From positions 1 to 21,766 of the forward strand of contig CAKTTL010000043.1 in NCBI GenBank assembly GCA_934615235.1: DNA of 21,766 bases, given 5' to 3'. The translations under genes were made by a program, and so were the position numbers. The notes below the pieces were generated by a model. The model did no database searches and was not told the DNA's origin. It saw only the letters and a list, made by a program, of their open reading frames with translations. The stretch is from an uncultured Clostridia bacterium. GTDB taxonomy: Bacteria; Bacillota; Clostridia; Christensenellales; Aristaeellaceae. This document shows, one piece after another, positions 8,042-14,562 of the stretch; the first letter of the stretch is position 1; every line of letters starts with the position of its first letter.

Positions 8042-8068
8042 CGCGCGCATCCCCCTTTTATCCTCTCC

Positions 8069-8099
8069 ATTGACACACAGGCGGCGGGCGGTTGTCAAT
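8069..8099 (-). promoter_or_regulatory. Inverted repeat and candidate promoter upstream of the sensor kinase
   Basis: ATTGACA and TGTCAAT (7-bp arms) are separated by exactly 17 bases, so each strand shows TTGACA-N17-TGTCAA. On the minus strand this could be a -35 with a poor -10 (TGTCAA, 3 of 6). The symmetry also fits an operator. It lies 28 bases upstream of the kinase start. Confidence 0.4.
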
Positions 8100-8135
8100 A
8101 TATTTTTCCGCTGAAACGGTGCGCATTTCCGGCAT

Positions 8136-8178
8136 AAAAAAGCGGGCGAACCGCCGGAAAAACCGGCGATCCGCCCGC
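8136..8178 (-). terminator. Rho-independent terminator after the sigma/anti-sigma pair
   Basis: On the minus strand GCGGGCG pairs with CGCCCGC and, inside a small mismatch, CCGGCG pairs with CGCCGG around an A/T-rich loop; TTTTTT follows. It begins 20 bases after the stop codon at 8199. Confidence 0.9.
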
Positions 8179-8198
8179 AAAGCAAGGGAGCGAAACGA

Positions 8199-9455
8199 TT
8201 ATTCAAATTTCAGCGCCGCAATATCGTCCATATGGAGAACCGGCCTGGACAGATCCCCGTCGTAGGTGACGAGGAACATTTTCACCTCGTCCGGCCAGGC
8301 GCGCAGTTCGAGCATCTCGTATTCGTAGGTGGAAAGCCAGCGGCCGTCCTCCAGCCGCACGGGTTCGTCGTTCCAGCTGCCGCCGCCGTTTGAGTACCAG
8401 TGCGTGTTATACGGGGCGCCCCATTCGCCCGTATGATCCGCGCCGTCGTCGATTGCAAAGTCGATTTCCCACAGCGGGCCAACGCCCTTGCCGCCGTCGC
8501 CGGGCTTTTCATCGGAAATGTAATCGATGATGAAGCGCGCGCTCATCAGGGACATTTCGGCCTGGCGCACATGCAGCTCGTAGCCGTCGAATTTGAAATC
8601 CGTCTCGCCCGCGCAGGTCTTTTTCATCTCGTCCATCGAATCGTCCCGCAGCGGGAAGGAAAGGGTGAAATGGTCGACCGTTTCAAACTTGCCGCTGCGA
8701 ACAAGCGCTTCGGCGTACGTTTCATCCCGGCGCCATCCGTCCTCTCCAAGCTCGACGAAGCAGTCTCCGGCCAGGGCGATCTTCCCCTCGGCGTTGATCT
8801 TTTCGATATTCTCCAGATACTGTTTTTCGTTCTCCTGCGTTTCTTCCTCGGTTTCCGCGTCAGACACTCCGCCTATGTTCACGACCTCCGCAAGCGGTTT
8901 GAGAATCGTGAACGTCATTTCCACGTTCTTCCCGCCGTTTTCCGGCACCTCGCCGGTCGTGCCGCACTCCACCATCCGGTCGTCCAGGAAGAATTCCGAC
9001 ACGTTGGTCATCGAGCGCTGCCACGCTTCCTGCCCTTCGAAGGTGATTCCGTCGCAAAGGACGTAATACTTCGTGCCGGGCGTTTTGTTTTCCAGCGTCC
9101 AGGCCAAGGTGTACACCTTGCCCTCGCTGTCGTAGATCGCGTCGGTAACGTTCATTTTAACGGCCTTGCCGTCGTACGTTTCGCCGACCGTCTGCACGGC
9201 GGCGGCAATCCAGTCGTCGTCCGCGACCACGTTGCCCTCGTGATCCCGCCAGCCGAGAAAATCCAGCACGCTCCACTGCGTGCCCGCGATGGCCGCGCCC
9301 CCCAGCAGCGCCACGACAAGCATCGCGCAAACAAGACCGATCGAAAGCTTTTTCATATGCGTTTCCTCCTTCGGGCCGTTCAGTGCGTTTTTCACGCGGT
9401 ACTGCACCGAAAGCGGCGTTTCGCCGAAAGCGTCTTTCAAGCGTTTTTCCGTCAT
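8199..9455 (-). CDS. One-TM DUF4179-like protein, putative anti-sigma factor
   Basis: The protein is 418 aa. A short cytoplasmic N-terminus (about 35 residues, with 'AFGETPLSVQYRVKNAL', matching the pattern seen before the membrane span in DUF4179-type anti-sigma proteins) is followed by one membrane span (about 37-58). The remaining 360 residues are predicted outside the cell. They are acidic and beta-rich, with several Cys and Trp and a Glu-rich stretch (about residues 198-215, 'DAETEEETQENEKQYL'). No zinc anti-sigma HxxxCxxC motif is present. The start is 16 bases after the sigma-factor stop, with AAGGGGG upstream. By context it should hold the sigma factor inactive until an envelope signal arrives; the signal is unknown. 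Confidence 0.7.
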   Translation of the reverse strand: MTEKRLKDAFGETPLSVQYRVKNALNGPKEETHMKKLSIGLVCAMLVVALLGGAAIAGTQWSVLDFLGWRDHEGNVVADDDWIAAAVQTVGETYDGKAVKMNVTDAIYDSEGKVYTLAWTLENKTPGTKYYVLCDGITFEGQEAWQRSMTNVSEFFLDDRMVECGTTGEVPENGGKNVEMTFTILKPLAEVVNIGGVSDAETEEETQENEKQYLENIEKINAEGKIALAGDCFVELGEDGWRRDETYAEALVRSGKFETVDHFTLSFPLRDDSMDEMKKTCAGETDFKFDGYELHVRQAEMSLMSARFIIDYISDEKPGDGGKGVGPLWEIDFAIDDGADHTGEWGAPYNTHWYSNGGGSWNDEPVRLEDGRWLSTYEYEMLELRAWPDEVKMFLVTYDGDLSRPVLHMDDIAALKFE

Positions 9456-9471
9456 AACCGAACGGGCCCCC

Positions 9472-9933
9472 TTATTCTTCAGACCATTCTCTGCGCATCG
9501 TCCTGCGCCCCTTGGAAAGGCGGCTTTTCACCGTGCCCGCGGGCAGGCGCAGGATGCGCGCGATTTCCTCCACCTTATACCCCTCGATATAGTGGAGTTC
9601 CAACGGGACGCGCAGTTCGGGCTTCAGGCTCATCAGCGCCCTGCGGACTTCTGCGTCCGCGCCCGGCTCGACTTCCCCCTCGGGCAGCGTTTCCACGGGA
9701 ATCAGGCGCTTGCGCCTGCGCATCTGCTGATAACACTCGTTTATCAGGATGCGGACGACCCAGGACTGCATCGCTTCGTCGCTTTTGAGCTTTTCGCGCT
9801 TTGAAAGCGCCTTGTAGATGCATTCCTGTATCGCGTCCTCCCGGTCGCACATCTGCGGAAGCAGCGTTGCGGAAACGCGGTAAAGCGTATCCTGCATCGC
9901 AATGATGCGCGATTCGAACTCCGCCTGCGTCAT
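9472..9933 (-). CDS. ECF-type RNA polymerase sigma factor
   Basis: The protein is 153 aa from ATG at 9933, with AAGGAGGACGCGC directly upstream; the frame is open to 9984 but without a ribosome site. Region 2 is visible around 'CDREDAIQECIYKAL' and 'SWVVRILINECYQQMRRRKR'. Region 4 is 'LRVPLELHYIEGYKVEEIAR', then 'ILRLPAGTVKSRLSKGRRTM', the -35-recognising helix-turn-helix. The length is at the short end of the ECF family. It is followed by a membrane protein of anti-sigma type, the normal arrangement for autoregulated envelope-stress regulators. It is divergent from the chr transporter genes and shares a 124-base intergenic region with them. Confidence 0.92.
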   Translation of the reverse strand: MTQAEFESRIIAMQDTLYRVSATLLPQMCDREDAIQECIYKALSKREKLKSDEAMQSWVVRILINECYQQMRRRKRLIPVETLPEGEVEPGADAEVRRALMSLKPELRVPLELHYIEGYKVEEIARILRLPAGTVKSRLSKGRRTMRREWSEE

Positions 9934-9956
9934 GCGCGTCCTCCTTGCAAAGCTTT

Positions 9957-9968
9957 GTGATCGATCAC
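9957..9968. repeat. 12-bp perfect palindrome in the sigma-factor leader
   Basis: GTGATCGATCAC is a perfect dyad lying between the proposed sigma promoter and its ribosome site, and directly next to a second dyad, CAAAGCTTTG (9948-9957). It may be an operator or form an mRNA hairpin near the start codon at 9933. Confidence 0.5.
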
Positions 9969-9974
9969 GCTTAT

Positions 9975-10002
9975 AAGATACCATAAAGAAAGAAACGGTT
10001 CA
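9975..10002 (-). promoter_or_regulatory. Candidate promoter of the sigma-factor gene
   Basis: On the minus strand TGAACC (10002-9997), 16 bases, then TATCTT (9980-9975). The -35 resembles the GAAC core used by ECF sigma factors, so self-activation is possible. The -10 does not match a known ECF type closely, and the call rests on position. Confidence 0.35.
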
Positions 10003-10004
10003 CC

Positions 10005-10033
10005 TTTTCAAAAAAATTTTTTTATGCTATACT
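10005..10033 (+). promoter_or_regulatory. Promoter of the chr transporter pair
   Basis: An extended -10 (TGC then TATACT at 10028-10033) is 17 bases from a weak -35, TTTTCA (10005-10010), across an A/T tract. It lies 24 bases upstream of the first start codon, with GGAGG at 10045-10049. Confidence 0.6.
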
Positions 10034-10057
10034 GTCGCTCGACTGGAGGAAAAGCCA

Positions 10058-10636
10058 ATGAATGCAAAATCCAGGCGCGCAAAAACGCTGCTCACGCTGT
10101 TTTTCAACATGCTCTATATCAGCACCTTCACCTTTGGCGGCGGCTTCGTCATCGTAACGCTGATGAAGCAGAAATTCGTCGACAAGCTGCACTGGATGGA
10201 CGAGAGCGAAATGCTCGATATGACGGCCATCGCGCAATCCTCGCCCGGCGCGATCGCGGTCAACGCAGCCATTCTCGTCGGCTGGCGCATAGCGGGCTTT
10301 GCCGGCATGCTGACGGCCGTCGTCGCGACGATTCTCCCGCCGATGGTCATCCTCAGCGCGATTTCATATTGCTATCAGGCGTTCGAATCGAACCGCTACG
10401 TCGCGCTCGCGCTGAAGGGAATGCAGGCCGGCGTTGCGGCGGTGATCCTGAGCGTCGTGTTCGATCTGGGCGGCAGGGTGCTCAGGGAGCGCTCCGCGCT
10501 CTCCATTCTCCTGATGATTCTCGCTTTTCTCGCGACGTTCGTCTTTAACGTCAACGTCGTGCTGATCATCCTCGCGGCGGCGGCGGTGGGCGTTGTTTCC
10601 GTGCTGGCCGCGCGCGGAAAGGGGGCGGCGAAATGA
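10058..10636 (+). CDS. CHR-family (chromate) transporter, first half-size subunit
   Basis: The protein is 192 aa, about half of a full-length ChrA. The conserved N-terminal signature is present: 'FTFGGGFVIVTLMKQKFV', then 'MTAIAQSSPGAIAVNAAILVGWRIAG', followed by several membrane spans ('LTAVVATILPPMVILSAI'). The start at 10058 has GGAGG nine bases upstream. The stop overlaps the start of the second half (ATGA), so the two are co-translated. Split CHR pairs are known from Bacillota and work together in chromate efflux in the cases studied; the natural substrate in an anaerobe may be different. The divergent sigma factor may or may not control it. Confidence 0.9.
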   Translation: MNAKSRRAKTLLTLFFNMLYISTFTFGGGFVIVTLMKQKFVDKLHWMDESEMLDMTAIAQSSPGAIAVNAAILVGWRIAGFAGMLTAVVATILPPMVILSAISYCYQAFESNRYVALALKGMQAGVAAVILSVVFDLGGRVLRERSALSILLMILAFLATFVFNVNVVLIILAAAAVGVVSVLAARGKGAAK

Positions 10637-11187
10637 TCTATCTGCAGCTTCTGTGGAGCTTTCTGCAGGTGGGCCTGTTCAGCATCGGGGGCGGCTACGC
10701 CGCGATGCCGCTGATCCAGAACCAGGTGGTGACAAGCCACGCGTGGCTTACGATGCGCGAATTCACCGATCTGATCACCATCGCCGAAATGACGCCCGGA
10801 CCGATCGCCGTCAATTCCGCCACGTTCGTGGGCATCCGCATCGCGGGCGTGCCGGGCGCGCTGGTGGCGACGCTGGGCTGCATCTTTCCCTCGTGCATCA
10901 TCGTTTCGCTGCTCTCGCTCGTCTATCGCAAATACAAGGGCCTGCCGATGCTCGACGGCGTATTGAAATGCCTGCGACCCGTCGTGGTCGCGCTGATTTT
11001 ATCCGCCGGGCTTTCGATTTTGAACCTCGTCGTTTTCGGCGGCGCCGAACTGCGCGTTGAAGCCGTCGACTGGCAGGGCGTATGCCTGTTTGCCGCCGCG
11101 TTTTTTGCGCTGCGCAAATGGCGCGCAAACCCGATTCTCGTCATGACGCTTTGCGGCGCAGCCGGGCTTTTGCTGGGGTGTATCTGA
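10633..11187 (+). CDS. CHR-family (chromate) transporter, second half-size subunit
   Basis: The protein is 184 aa and homologous in layout to its neighbour: 'GLFSIGGGYAAMPLIQNQVV', 'ITIAEMTPGPIAVNSATFVGIRIAG', then 'ATLGCIFPSCIIVSLLSLVY' and further membrane spans. The paired GGG and 'PGPIAVNSATFVG' motifs are the CHR signature. ATG at 10633 overlaps the first subunit's stop by 4 bases. The two halves are expected to insert in opposite orientations as a heterodimer. The next gene starts 62 bases later, with no terminator hairpin with a T-run between them, so some read-through into the esterase gene is possible. Confidence 0.9.
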   Translation: MIYLQLLWSFLQVGLFSIGGGYAAMPLIQNQVVTSHAWLTMREFTDLITIAEMTPGPIAVNSATFVGIRIAGVPGALVATLGCIFPSCIIVSLLSLVYRKYKGLPMLDGVLKCLRPVVVALILSAGLSILNLVVFGGAELRVEAVDWQGVCLFAAAFFALRKWRANPILVMTLCGAAGLLLGCI

Positions 11188-11249
11188 AAAAGGAAGAAAC
11201 GACTTCCCCAAGGCTTGCTGCTCGAATAAAAGACACGGAGGAAACAGAA

Positions 11250-12317
11250 ATGAAATCGATCAAGGAAAGGAACCTGCCCGACGTACTGCTCTGCGCGGAC
11301 GGAACGCGCATCGTCTCCCCTGAACAATGGCCGCGCCGGCGCGCGGAAATCGACGCGCTGCTCTCGGACAATCTCTTCGGCCGCCTGCCCGATCTGCCCT
11401 TCACCTGGCGCTGCGAAACGGAAAGCGAAGGCGACGAATCCTATCAGGCCGGCAAGTCGATCCTGCGCGTCGTGCGCATGGACGTAACCGTCGGCGGAAA
11501 GCCGTTCTCCTGGAAATTCTTTCTCTCGCTGCCCAAACGTGAAACGCCCGTCCCCGCTTTCCTGATGCTGATGTTCACACGCAAGCTTCCCACCGACACG
11601 GTGCCCGTCGAGGAAATCTGCGACGAAGGCTTCGGCTTCGTCGGCTTTGATTATCAGGATGTAACCTCGGACGACGGCGATTTCACGAACGGCCTGGCCG
11701 CGCTTTTCTATCCGGACGGGCGGCGCGGCGAACACGACGGCGGAAAAATCGCGCTCTGGGCATGGGCCGCTTCGCGGATTCTGGATTATCTGCAGACCGT
11801 GCCGGAAATCGACAGCCGCCGTATCTATGTGACGGGACACTCGCGGCTGGGCAAGTCCGCGCTCTGGACCGTCGCCCGGGACGAGCGCTTCGCAGGCGCG
11901 GCGTCGGTTCAGTCCGGCTGCTCGGGCGCCGCGCTTGCGCGCGGCAAAAACGGCGAAACCGTCGAGAAGATCACGAACGTCTTCCCCTACTGGTTCGCCC
12001 CGGCCTACGCCGCGTTCGCCGATCGCGAAGCCGAAATGCCGTTCGACCAGCACGACCTGCTCGCGCTCGCCGCGCCGCGCAGGCTGCTCGTGACCAGCGC
12101 CGCGGACGACGCCTGGGCTGATCCGGACGGCGAAGCCCTCGGCTGCGCGGCCGTCGCGCCTGTTTACGCGCTGTGGGGACTGAGCGCCCCGGCCGAGCGG
12201 GCGGACATTCCCGATTCCATCGCGCTGCTCGACGGGCAGGTCGGTTATTTCCGCCGTCCGGGCACGCACTGCTTCAGCCGCGACGACTGGCACGCGCTTT
12301 TCCGTTTCTTTCGCTGA
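11250..12317 (+). CDS. CE15-like glucuronoyl (or related carbohydrate) esterase
   Basis: The protein is 355 aa from ATG at 11250 (GGAGGAAACAGAA upstream; the open frame from 11082 has no site). The elbow 'VTGHSRLGKSALW' places the catalytic Ser198 in the G-x-S-R-x-G-K context typical of CE15. 'AAPRRLL.TSA.DDAWADPDGE' (275-295) and 'RRPGTHCFSRDDW' with His340 also match the bacterial CE15 pattern. These enzymes cut esters of 4-O-methyl-glucuronic acid, as in lignin-glucuronoxylan links. No signal peptide is seen, unlike many characterised members, so it would act on imported fragments. It is followed 29 bases later by an MFS transporter, probably as one operon. A related acetylxylan-type esterase activity is the main alternative. 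Confidence 0.78.
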   Translation: MKSIKERNLPDVLLCADGTRIVSPEQWPRRRAEIDALLSDNLFGRLPDLPFTWRCETESEGDESYQAGKSILRVVRMDVTVGGKPFSWKFFLSLPKRETPVPAFLMLMFTRKLPTDTVPVEEICDEGFGFVGFDYQDVTSDDGDFTNGLAALFYPDGRRGEHDGGKIALWAWAASRILDYLQTVPEIDSRRIYVTGHSRLGKSALWTVARDERFAGAASVQSGCSGAALARGKNGETVEKITNVFPYWFAPAYAAFADREAEMPFDQHDLLALAAPRRLLVTSAADDAWADPDGEALGCAAVAPVYALWGLSAPAERADIPDSIALLDGQVGYFRRPGTHCFSRDDWHALFRFFR

Positions 12318-12346
12318 CAAAAGAACTTTCGACAGGAGCCTTCGCC

Positions 12347-13525
12347 ATGGATTACAGACCGACCGTCCGCGCCTGCTTCGCCGGATATATCGTGCAGGCG
12401 GTTGTCAATAACTTCGCGCCGCTGCTTTTCCTGACCTTTCAGGCGCGCTACGGCGTCCCGCTTTCTCAGGTCACGCTGCTGATCACCATCAACTTCGGCC
12501 TGCAGCTGCTCATCGATACCGCCTCGGCGTTTTTCATCGATAAAATCGGCTATCGGCGGGCGGCCGTGCTGGCGCATGTCTCGGCGGCGCTGGGGCTCGT
12601 TTTTCTTGCAATCCTGCCGGAAGCCCTGCCCTCGCCGTTTGCGGGGCTGCTGGTTGCGGTGTTCTTCTACGCGCTGGGCGGCGGGCTGCTGGAAGTGATC
12701 GTCAGCCCGATCGTTGAAGCGTGTCCGTCCGACCACAAAGCGCAGACGATGAGCATCCTGCATTCGTTTTACTGCTGGGGCAGCGCGGGCGTAGTCGCGC
12801 TTTCCACGCTCTTTCTCGCCGTTTTCGGCCATGACAGCTGGCGGATTCTCGCAGCGCTGTGGGCGCTGCTGCCGCTGGCGAACGGGCTCGTCTTCACCAG
12901 GGTGCCCATCGCCCCGCTGATTGCCGAGGGCGAAACGAGCATGCGCTTTGGCGAGCTGTTCCGCTCGAAGTTTTTCTGGCTCATCATGTTGATGATGTTC
13001 TGCTCCGGCGCAAGCGAGCAGGCCGTCAGCCAGTGGGCGTCGACGTTTGCCGAGAAGGGGCTGGGCGTGAGCAAAACCATCGGCGATCTGACCGGCCCGA
13101 CCCTTTTTTCCCTGCTGATGGCCTCTTCCCGCCTGCTGTATGGCAAATACGGCGAAAAGCTCAACCTCAGTCAGGCGATCTTCTTCTCCGGTTTGCTCTG
13201 CGCCGCGTCCTACCTGCTCATTGGGCTGACGGACAGCCCGATCGCGGGGCTTGCGGGCGTCGGCCTGTGCGGGTTTTCCGTGGGCGTTTTCTGGCCCGGC
13301 ACGTTCAGCACGGCCGCGGCGGCGCTCACGCGCGGCGGCACCGCGATGTTCGCGCTCCTTGCGCTGGCGGGCGATCTGGGCTGCTCGGCCGGGCCGACGC
13401 TGGCCGGCGCGATCGCCGGCGCCGCGGGCGACAACCTGCGTCTGGGCATTCTATGCGGCGTCGGCTTCCCGCTGCTGCTGATCGCGGGGCTTGCCGGGCT
13501 GAAGCGGCTGCAGAAACATGAATAA
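12347..13525 (+). CDS. MFS transporter
   Basis: The protein is 392 aa with about 12 membrane spans, normal for the major facilitator superfamily. The loop between spans 2 and 3 is 'FIDKIGYRRAAVLAH', matching the D-x-x-G-x-R-R signature. The second half repeats the layout ('LLYGKYGEKLNLSQ'). The start at 12347 follows ACAGGAGCC at the right distance. The open frame to 12173 is an overlap with the esterase and lacks a site. The substrate is unknown; pairing with a glucuronoyl esterase suggests a sugar or uronate, by context only. The gene ends at a terminator shared with the convergent dehydrogenase gene. Confidence 0.88.
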   Translation: MDYRPTVRACFAGYIVQAVVNNFAPLLFLTFQARYGVPLSQVTLLITINFGLQLLIDTASAFFIDKIGYRRAAVLAHVSAALGLVFLAILPEALPSPFAGLLVAVFFYALGGGLLEVIVSPIVEACPSDHKAQTMSILHSFYCWGSAGVVALSTLFLAVFGHDSWRILAALWALLPLANGLVFTRVPIAPLIAEGETSMRFGELFRSKFFWLIMLMMFCSGASEQAVSQWASTFAEKGLGVSKTIGDLTGPTLFSLLMASSRLLYGKYGEKLNLSQAIFFSGLLCAASYLLIGLTDSPIAGLAGVGLCGFSVGVFWPGTFSTAAAALTRGGTAMFALLALAGDLGCSAGPTLAGAIAGAAGDNLRLGILCGVGFPLLLIAGLAGLKRLQKHE

Positions 13526-13529
13526 GAAA

Positions 13530-13562
13530 AAAGCGATTGCCTTAAAAAACGGCAATCGCTTT
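13530..13562. terminator. Bidirectional terminator between MFS and dehydrogenase genes
   Basis: A 12-bp stem (AAAGCGATTGCC with GGCAATCGCTTT, 9-base loop) lies between two convergent genes. T-rich sequence follows on both strands; the minus-strand tract (TTTTTT) is the better one. Confidence 0.9.
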
Positions 13563-13568
13563 CCCTTT

Positions 13569-14519
13569 TCAGATTTCCTTCAGATGCTCCATATTTTTGC
13601 GGATCCCCTCGCAGCAGGCATGGAACGTCGCCTTTTCCTCATCCGTCAGCGGCAGCTCGACAACCTGCTCCACGCCGTTCGCGCCCAGCACGCAGGGGAC
13701 GCCCGCGAACAGCCCGCTCTCGCCGTATTCGCCGCAAAGCTCCGCGCTGGCGGGCAGAATCGCCTTCTCGTCGTGCAGAACGATGCTCGCCATGCGCGCG
13801 GCCGTCGTGGCGATGCCGTATTCTGTGCAATATTTGCCGCTGAAGGTAACCCAGCCGCCGCCGATCGATTCGCGCGTCAGCGCGTCGCGGTCAAAGCGGA
13901 AGCGTTCGTCCGTCTCGGCCCACTTGTCCAGCGGCATCCCGCGGAAACTCACGCACGACCACGGCGCGAACTGCTGATTGCCGTGCTCGCCCATCATATA
14001 GCAGGTGATGGACTTATGATCGACGCCCGTCTGGCGCGCAAGCGCGCTCAGAAGCCGGGCCGTATCCAGCCCCGTGCCGGTGCCGAACACGCGTCCGCGC
14101 GGAAGGCCGATCCGCTGCGCGAGCTCGCGGGTGACGATATCGCACGGGTTGGTGATGTTGATCAGCACGCCGTCGAAGCCGCTGGCCCTGATTTTTTCCG
14201 CATAGCCGCGCACGGCGGGAATGGTGAAATCCATCTCGGTAACGCGATCGTGCGTGCCGCGCAGCAGTTCGATCTTTCCCACGCTGTTGACGATCACGTC
14301 GCATTCGCCCACATCGGCGAAATCGCCCGCGCGCACGTTCACCCGATGCGCGAAATAGGCGACCGAATCGCGCAGATCCTGCACCTCGCTGGCAACCTTC
14401 TGCGCGTTCTGATCCACCAGAATCAGCTCGTCCGCAATGCCCTGCACTGCCAGCGAATACGCCACATGCGCCCCGACATGTCCCAGACCGATTACGCCAA
14501 GCACTCTCTTCTTCGTCAT
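13569..14519 (-). CDS. L-2-hydroxyacid dehydrogenase (L-2-hydroxyisocaproate / L-lactate dehydrogenase family)
   Basis: The protein is 316 aa. The start at 14519 has GGAAGG just upstream; longer in-frame readings overlap the permease end. It belongs to the LDH/MDH superfamily: GLGHVG (11-16) dinucleotide loop, Asp36 in 'ILVDQN' favouring NAD over NADP, 'NITNPCDIVT' (121-130), 'GTGTGLDTAR' (146-155) and catalytic His179 in 'GEHGN'. The substrate loop 'VGKIELLRGTHDRVTEMDF' is unlike ordinary L-LDH and recalls lactobacillar L-2-hydroxyisocaproate dehydrogenases, as does 'GEHGNQQFAPWS'. It would interconvert a 2-oxoacid and an L-2-hydroxyacid with NADH in the cytoplasm. It is 43 bases downstream of a lactate permease gene, so lactate or a similar hydroxyacid is the likely substrate. 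Confidence 0.87.
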   Translation of the reverse strand: MTKKRVLGVIGLGHVGAHVAYSLAVQGIADELILVDQNAQKVASEVQDLRDSVAYFAHRVNVRAGDFADVGECDVIVNSVGKIELLRGTHDRVTEMDFTIPAVRGYAEKIRASGFDGVLINITNPCDIVTRELAQRIGLPRGRVFGTGTGLDTARLLSALARQTGVDHKSITCYMMGEHGNQQFAPWSCVSFRGMPLDKWAETDERFRFDRDALTRESIGGGWVTFSGKYCTEYGIATTAARMASIVLHDEKAILPASAELCGEYGESGLFAGVPCVLGANGVEQVVELPLTDEEKATFHACCEGIRKNMEHLKEI

Positions 14520-14562
14520 TTTACCTTCCATCCTTTCTATCCTTTTTCTACTGTTCTTCCGG

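Noticed and set aside
8042..8206. N-terminal extension of the sensor kinase to 8206
   Set aside because: It would cross the terminator hairpin at 8136-8178 and the inverted repeat at 8069-8099. The ATG at 8041 has a ribosome site and directly precedes a normal YesM-like N-terminus.
11188..11249. Possible promoter and small GGAAG/CTTCC hairpin before the CE15-like gene
   Set aside because: No -35/-10 pair with acceptable spacing was found, and the 5-bp hairpin lacks a T-run, so neither a promoter nor a terminator is called.
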